Source of the DNA: Porphyromonadaceae bacterium UBA7203
GTDB lineage: Bacteria; Bacteroidota; Bacteroidia; Bacteroidales; Muribaculaceae
DNA: 16,580 nt
Reading direction: 5' to 3'
Assembly (NCBI GenBank): GCA_002490725.1
Contig: DKUN01000009.1
Span: forward strand, 1 to 16,580
Part shown: in pieces, positions 14,867-16,580 of the stretch
Layout: every line of letters begins with the position of its first letter
How positions within the stretch are numbered: the first letter of the stretch is position 1
Program-made: the position numbers and the translations under genes
Notes under the pieces: generated by a model
Databases searched by the model: none
Told to the model about the DNA's origin: nothing
What the model saw: the letters and a program-made list of their open reading frames with translations, nothing else

Positions 14867-16399
14867 GGCATTGCGGATACGCAGCGCGGCCGGAGTCTCC
14901 GTTTTTAGAATATTGAGCACGGCAGTCAGATAACCCCGCTTGTCGCCGGTGCCCGTCAGCGGGCCGACATTGCTCTGGCCAATCATTGACTTCTGATTAT
15001 AAACCCTCAGCACCGACGCATAATCGCCATTGCGCACATAACCGCTGAACTCTCGGCAAAACTGCTCATATATGGCCCTCGGATTTATCTCGTCGACCAA
15101 ATCGGCCATATGCTCCTCAAGCTTGGTAATCGAAGCAAAACGTCCGTCGATGCGATGATCCATAGTGTGCTTGACATGATGGCGCGTATGTTGCAGCGCC
15201 TGCTGGCGCATTTCGCCGCGAAACAGGCCTATTACGGCCGACTTGACCTTCTCGAAAACCCGATGCTCGTCACGACGGTGCACCGACGCCACGGCCTTGA
15301 CAACCTCCTCGATCATCAGCAGATTCTCAATCTCGGCAACCTCCGGCACCATTATCTTCTTACGCCGCAGATAAGCCACCTCCTGAGGCGAACGCCGGTC
15401 GCGGTCCACTATGCCCATGCTGTCAAGATGATGAAACGCCTCAAGCGAATTAAACACGCGCGTCGACTCGATAACACGGTCGCACGACCCGAGCGCGCGC
15501 ACAGTATATTCCGGAAATATCAGCGGATAAAGCTTTGAATCGATTGAATGAACATTATCGCCCTCGATAAAAAGCACCGGACGCCGCGAACCGAGAATCG
15601 ACAGATACATATCCTCGCGCAACTGCGAATCGACCGGCACCACATCATAGTCAAACTTATCGGCCTCAGGGTCGCAACCACGCACCCAGATTGTAGTAGC
15701 CGAGCTGCGTGTCGACGCAAAATCCAAATCATGAGTCGTATAAACAAACGTACAATCAGGCCTGAGCGACTCCACCTTATCCCACACACGCCGCAACGTC
15801 GACGGATGCAAAAACATCTCAGGACTGTCAATCGGAATCACAGCCCCTTCAGGCGCATAGAGAACGCCGCCGAAATAATACAACACCAGCTTCTCACCGG
15901 GCGACAGCTTCATCTGCGGACGCGACCCGCCGTCGTCGACACTCGTGAACAGCAACGAACCCTCATGGCGCAACACATCGTTATCCGGAAAAATATCGCG
16001 CCAAAGCTCCAGCACACGGTCAATCTTAGTCTCCGGCAACTCGCCCGAACGCCCCTCCATCTTATAAGCCAGCAACGCCGACATCTCCTCGGCCAGCATC
16101 AGCCCCATCAGCCGCTCGGCCTCAGTAGCCGGAGCTCCACCCTGCCCCACCGTCAGCGGAGCCCTGGCAAGCGCCCTGGCATAAAGCCCATCGATCGACT
16201 GAGGCATCGCATCCGACTCAAAAGCACCATAAAGCGCCCTCAGCGGCGACAGGCAGAACACGAGCGACGGATTACACGACCCGACCATGCGTTGCGTAAA
16301 ACGAGTCTTACCGGCGCCATTCGCACCGATAATCAGAATCTGGCGCGACGATTCAGGCAAAACGGGCTGCGCCGGGCCCTTGGAAGGAGGTAACTGCAT
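14846..16399 (-). CDS. Single-chain AAA/ABC-type ATPase fused to DUF4435 (TOPRIM-like) domain, PARIS/OLD-like
   Basis: A 517-residue predicted cytosolic protein. Residues ~20-245 form an ABC/AAA-type ATPase: Walker A GANGAGKT (25-32), signature-like LSPGE (165-169), Walker B region VIPIDSPEMFLHP (187-199) and an H-loop-like TTHD with H223. Residues ~270-370 resemble DUF4435, a TOPRIM-like domain, with acidic residues E279 (FIEGDN), D332 and D334 (GIVDRDRR), and E356/E358 (EVAEIENLL). A histidine-rich helix-like stretch lies at 404-415. ATPase plus TOPRIM is the OLD nuclease plan, and ATPase plus DUF4435 is the AriA-AriB pairing of the PARIS anti-phage system, which also exists as fusions. A defence role is inference; at 517 residues it is compact for a PARIS fusion and could be a distinct chromosomal family. 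The ATG at 16399 follows a good -7 box. Confidence 0.82.
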   Translation of the reverse strand: MQLPPSKGPAQPVLPESSRQILIIGANGAGKTRFTQRMVGSCNPSLVFCLSPLRALYGAFESDAMPQSIDGLYARALARAPLTVGQGGAPATEAERLMGLMLAEEMSALLAYKMEGRSGELPETKIDRVLELWRDIFPDNDVLRHEGSLLFTSVDDGGSRPQMKLSPGEKLVLYYFGGVLYAPEGAVIPIDSPEMFLHPSTLRRVWDKVESLRPDCTFVYTTHDLDFASTRSSATTIWVRGCDPEADKFDYDVVPVDSQLREDMYLSILGSRRPVLFIEGDNVHSIDSKLYPLIFPEYTVRALGSCDRVIESTRVFNSLEAFHHLDSMGIVDRDRRSPQEVAYLRRKKIMVPEVAEIENLLMIEEVVKAVASVHRRDEHRVFEKVKSAVIGLFRGEMRQQALQHTRHHVKHTMDHRIDGRFASITKLEEHMADLVDEINPRAIYEQFCREFSGYVRNGDYASVLRVYNQKSMIGQSNVGPLTGTGDKRGYLTAVLNILKTETPAALRIRNAISDQIR

Positions 16400-16415
16400 A
16401 GCTTACATATTTCTG

Positions 16416-16447
16416 CAAATATAACAACTCCGACTCAAAAAAGCAAT
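16416..16447 (-). promoter_or_regulatory. Promoter for the ATPase-DUF4435 gene
   Basis: On the minus strand ATTG (16447-16444) and TATATTTG (16423-16416) are separated by 20 bases. The -7 box is a full match to TAnnTTTG and the -33 box has one mismatch. The leader to the ATG at 16399 would be very short, about 10 bases. Confidence 0.55.
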
Positions 16448-16503
16448 AATCTGCCCCCAAATACCCCCTATCAACAAAAAAAATAAAAAAACTTGCAATA
16501 AAA

Positions 16504-16535
16504 TTTGGTCAGTTCAAAAATTCCCCCTAACTTTG
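16504..16535 (+). promoter_or_regulatory. Promoter for the tRNA gene
   Basis: TTTG (16504-16507) and TAACTTTG (16528-16535) with a 20-base spacer fit the consensus exactly. A-rich tracts just upstream (about 16474-16503) could act as an UP element, as expected for a strong stable-RNA promoter. It points away from the ATPase-DUF4435 promoter. Confidence 0.72.
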
Positions 16536-16560
16536 CAGCGCAATTCGAAAGAAAAGCAAT

Positions 16561-16580
16561 GACTCCGTAGCTCAGTTGGT
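16561..16580 (+). tRNA. 5' end of a tRNA gene (cut by the window end)
   Basis: The last 20 bases read as the start of a tRNA: a 7-base acceptor strand GACTCCG, the TA at positions 8-9, and the D-arm start GCTCAGTTGGT with the conserved A14 and G18-G19. A matching promoter lies about 25 bases upstream. The anticodon is beyond the window, so the isotype cannot be read here; lysine is a guess from the 5' sequence only. Confidence 0.8.

Noticed and set aside
15548..16393. A 281-codon open frame antisense to the ATPase-DUF4435 gene
   Set aside because: Arg/His-rich shadow of the real gene, which has Walker motifs; no domain and no promoter.

Overview
The window looks like chromosomal DNA of a fairly GC-rich member of the Bacteroidales, possibly of the Muribaculaceae type (family placement is inference). 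The evidence is a set of promoters matching the Bacteroidetes consensus (TTTG, a spacer of about 20 bases, then TAnnTTTG), no clear Shine-Dalgarno sequences, an outer-membrane barrel family typical of this phylum, and Bacteroidales-type AsmA-like and lipocalin-like proteins. There are no insertion sequences, CRISPR arrays or rRNA genes, and no gene-free stretch longer than about 160 bases.

Layout. (1) 1-3787, plus strand: two tandem paralogous outer-membrane beta-barrel proteins of the TonB-receptor-like type. The first is only a C-terminal part and has stop codons in its frame at the window edge; the second is complete. (2) 3845-5243, plus strand: a well-formed promoter and a stand-alone flavin/iron-sulfur NAD(P)H oxidoreductase resembling the glutamate synthase small subunit, without a large subunit beside it. 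(3) 12541-5229, minus strand: an Eis-like acetyltransferase, then tsaD (tRNA t6A modification), a large AsmA-like envelope protein, a HAD phosphatase and aroB (shikimate pathway). The last four genes are tightly packed (1-base overlap, 41-base gap, 13-base overlap) and probably form one operon driven from a promoter just before tsaD. (4) 12646-14865, plus strand: a small exported lipocalin-like protein translationally coupled to a membrane-bound phosphoglycerol-transferase-like enzyme of the LTA synthase/sulfatase fold. (5) 16447-14846, minus strand: a single-chain ATPase plus DUF4435 (TOPRIM-like) protein. Its architecture recalls fused forms of the PARIS anti-phage system and OLD-family nucleases. 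It lies divergently beside the promoter and first 20 bases of a tRNA gene that runs off the end of the window.

How the genes fit together. Most of the window is housekeeping and envelope biology. The two convergent gene pairs overlap at their stop codons, and the second overlap is an almost perfect palindrome. The best candidate for an interesting system is the ATPase-DUF4435 gene at the right end. Second is the coupled lipocalin-like/LtaS-like pair, in which the expected lipoprotein cysteine is a tyrosine and the nucleophile position is serine rather than threonine.
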